From: a virus
Length of the DNA: 31,626 nucleotides
Reading direction: 5' to 3' (one strand)
Virus record (IMG/VR): IMGVR_UViG_3300034102_000739
Location: 1-31,626 of that record
Shown here piece by piece: positions 30,273-31,626 of this stretch; position 1 is the stretch's first letter, and the number at the start of each line of letters is the position of its first letter. The notes below the pieces were generated by a model. It was not told the DNA's origin, ran no database searches, and saw nothing but the letters and a program-made list of their open reading frames with translations. Position numbers and translations under genes: made by a program.

Positions 30273-31626
30273 TTATTTTACGCCTGCTAATTTCTTCATT
30301 TGTTCTCTTTCTTGTTCGTAATCTGCCTGTCTTTGATAGGCAGGTTTAGTAGTATCTACTCCAACCCACCCTGGTTTTTTCTTATCATTCATGCCCGGTA
30401 ATGTTTTATTTGGTTGTCCTGGTACTATGCCTTTACGTTGGAAAGTTGGTTTATCATAGCCACTGTAGTCTGGATTATCCGGCATTTCAATCGCTTCTTT
30501 AGCTACCTTTTCTGCGTTTAATTTTTTAATATGGTATTGATCATCTTCTACTTGGATAATATAGTTTTCATCTATGTCACCTACTACTTTGCCTTGGATA
30601 GTTGGTTGAGTTTTATCTCTGATCATATCGCCTACGTTAATTGCCGCTTCATTTAATGCTCTTTCAAATGCCTCTTCTAGTGTCTCATCTTTAGCCATCT
30701 TTTCTGTTCGTCTGCGTGCAACGTCACTCATGTGATGGATCTTGCCTACAGGATCTTTCTTCTTAGTTTGTTTTTCCCAATCACCTTCGTGTTCCCAGCC
30801 TGTTAATTTGCCTGTTTTAGGATCATATTTGATTGTGTCTTTTGCTTCTGTTACTTTATATAAGTCATCAATGTCGCCTAAGTAGCCATCGCAAGCGTGT
30901 TCTTCATCGTTTGGACAATCACCTCCGCAATATTTACATTCTTCTTTATCTTCGTTTACTTCTTCTGGATATTCTACGCCTACTTCATTATATACTTCAC
31001 GGACCATGATACTAACATCACTTGTGCCTATTTCTTCCATTGGTGCGTGGAATGATGCTACATCGTGTGCAGCATTCATGATACCATCTGGGCCTGCTTT
31101 TTTAAGTAATTCGCTGTGTTGTTCTAAGTTGTTTAAGATTCTACGTATGATCGCTGATTGAATCGATTCAACATCATCATTTTGCCTTTCGCCTTCGTTT
31201 GTTGTTCCCTGTCTGGTTAATTCTTCAAACTCTGCTTGTAGGTCATCTACATAAGGTTCTATTTGTGGTACTTCGCCACCGTCTTGGTCGGAGTACGAAT
31301 ACCAAACAACTTCTGCAGCAGCTTCAGAATTGCCATTCTTTAGATGATTGATAACTTCATTGATGTCTGGATCACCATATGCTCCGATTTCCATAGCGTT
31401 TTCTTCAAATCTTTTTAGAAGTGCTGTGACCTTGCCTTCTAACGAATCAGCAGCTTCATCTACTTCTTGTTTACCTGGCTCTGCTGGTGTATCTAGATCA
31501 CCCATTTCACTTTCGATACGTTGGTAAACCTGTGGCAAGTTATCGTATAACCAACTTGTAACTACATCACGTGCATCTGCTGTAGGATCAATATCTGCTA
31601 ATTCTTGTAAACGATCAAACAAGTTA
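30273..31626 (-). CDS. Partial acidic phage protein with a Cys/His cluster
   Basis: The reading frame is open to the right edge of the window. The apparent start at 31622 is a TTG with no ribosome binding site, so the true N-terminus lies outside. About 450 residues are seen: acidic, helix-rich, with a CKYCGGDCPNDEEHAC cluster at about residues 229-244 (C-x2-C-x3-C-x5-H-x-C, a possible zinc site). A helical LEEAFERALNEA segment follows, and the basic C-terminus is rich in Lys/Gly/Pro. The composition suits a large phage structural or replication-accessory protein; I do not recognise a family. Confidence 0.75.
   Translation of the reverse strand, partial: NLFDRLQELADIDPTADARDVVTSWLYDNLPQVYQRIESEMGDLDTPAEPGKQEVDEAADSLEGKVTALLKRFEENAMEIGAYGDPDINEVINHLKNGNSEAAAEVVWYSYSDQDGGEVPQIEPYVDDLQAEFEELTRQGTTNEGERQNDDVESIQSAIIRRILNNLEQHSELLKKAGPDGIMNAAHDVASFHAPMEEIGTSDVSIMVREVYNEVGVEYPEEVNEDKEECKYCGGDCPNDEEHACDGYLGDIDDLYKVTEAKDTIKYDPKTGKLTGWEHEGDWEKQTKKKDPVGKIHHMSDVARRRTEKMAKDETLEEAFERALNEAAINVGDMIRDKTQPTIQGKVVGDIDENYIIQVEDDQYHIKKLNAEKVAKEAIEMPDNPDYSGYDKPTFQRKGIVPGQPNKTLPGMNDKKKPGWVGVDTTKPAYQRQADYEQEREQMKKLAGVK

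Noticed and set aside
31617-31626. TTG at 31622 as the true start of the right-edge gene
   Set aside because: The reading frame continues to the window edge and no ribosome binding site is visible, so the gene is treated as truncated.
1-31626. CRISPR array, insertion sequence, integrase or attachment site
   Set aside because: No regularly spaced repeats, transposase motifs or integrase motifs were seen on either strand.
1-31626. A bacterial chromosome or prophage island instead of a T4-like phage
   Set aside because: uvsX, uvsY and gp32 in a single unit, late-type promoter boxes and encoded-CCA tRNAs in one strand orientation fit a lytic T4-like phage; no bacterial housekeeping operon or integrase is present. 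Metabolic genes such as ahcY are known in phages as acquired host genes.

Overview
This window looks like part of a T4-like (Straboviridae/Kyanoviridae-type) phage genome, probably from a marine or aquatic Gram-negative host. The core evidence is a T4-type replication and recombination block at the right-hand end: gp32 single-strand DNA-binding protein, the UvsX recombinase and the UvsY mediator. T4 late-type promoter boxes (TATAAATA and one-base variants), dense head-to-tail packing with ATGA, TAATG and GTGA overlaps, and a phage-style tRNA array support it. Every gene I accept reads on the minus strand. The base composition looks AT-rich. The host guess (Gram-negative, marine) rests on a phage-borne outer-membrane barrel gene and on 'twitch' radical SAM proteins and other families that I know mainly from marine phages; it is an inference.

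Layout, in transcription order (high to low coordinates). 31626-30273: a partial acidic protein with a Cys/His cluster, ended by a terminator hairpin. 30201-22548: a promoter, gp32, a twitch radical SAM protein, uvsX, a small acidic protein, a second twitch radical SAM protein, uvsY, a SAM methyltransferase, a cytidylyltransferase-cupin fusion and a beta-rich unknown. 22467-19517: a 449-aa unknown and a B12-type radical SAM protein. 19495-18589: a strong sigma70-like promoter and an array of five CCA-encoding tRNAs (Thr-TGT, Leu-TAG, Ser-GCT, CAT [Ile2 or Met], Glu-TTC). Two of its spacers are occupied by structured inverted repeats, and another holds a 57-codon gene.

18569-13125: a promoter and a tightly overlapping operon of cupin, nucleotidyltransferase-kinase fusion, KdsC-like HAD phosphatase, GatZ-like aldolase-fold protein and two glycosyltransferase-like proteins. 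This has the parts list of a route to an activated small carbohydrate or alditol. 13139-8973: a small protein, a membrane fatty-acid desaturase, a NeuD/PglD-like acyltransferase, S-adenosylhomocysteinase and an outer-membrane beta-barrel protein, which together read as an envelope-remodelling and methylation-support cassette. 8929-1348: a 57-codon gene and a nucleotide-sugar and glycan operon (dTDP-glucose 4,6-dehydratase-like, GT-like, extended SDR, sugar C-methyltransferase, TylF-like O-methyltransferase, two tandem family-2-like glycosyltransferases and an unknown). 1265-1: a Cys-rich small protein, a SleB-type cell-wall hydrolase, a small membrane protein and the start of a further gene.

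Taken together, about half the window is devoted to making, methylating and transferring unusual sugars and changing the host envelope. At least three SAM-using methyltransferases and three radical SAM enzymes sit with an S-adenosylhomocysteinase that could clear their by-product. Whether the glycans decorate the host surface, the virion or the phage DNA cannot be decided from sequence alone.
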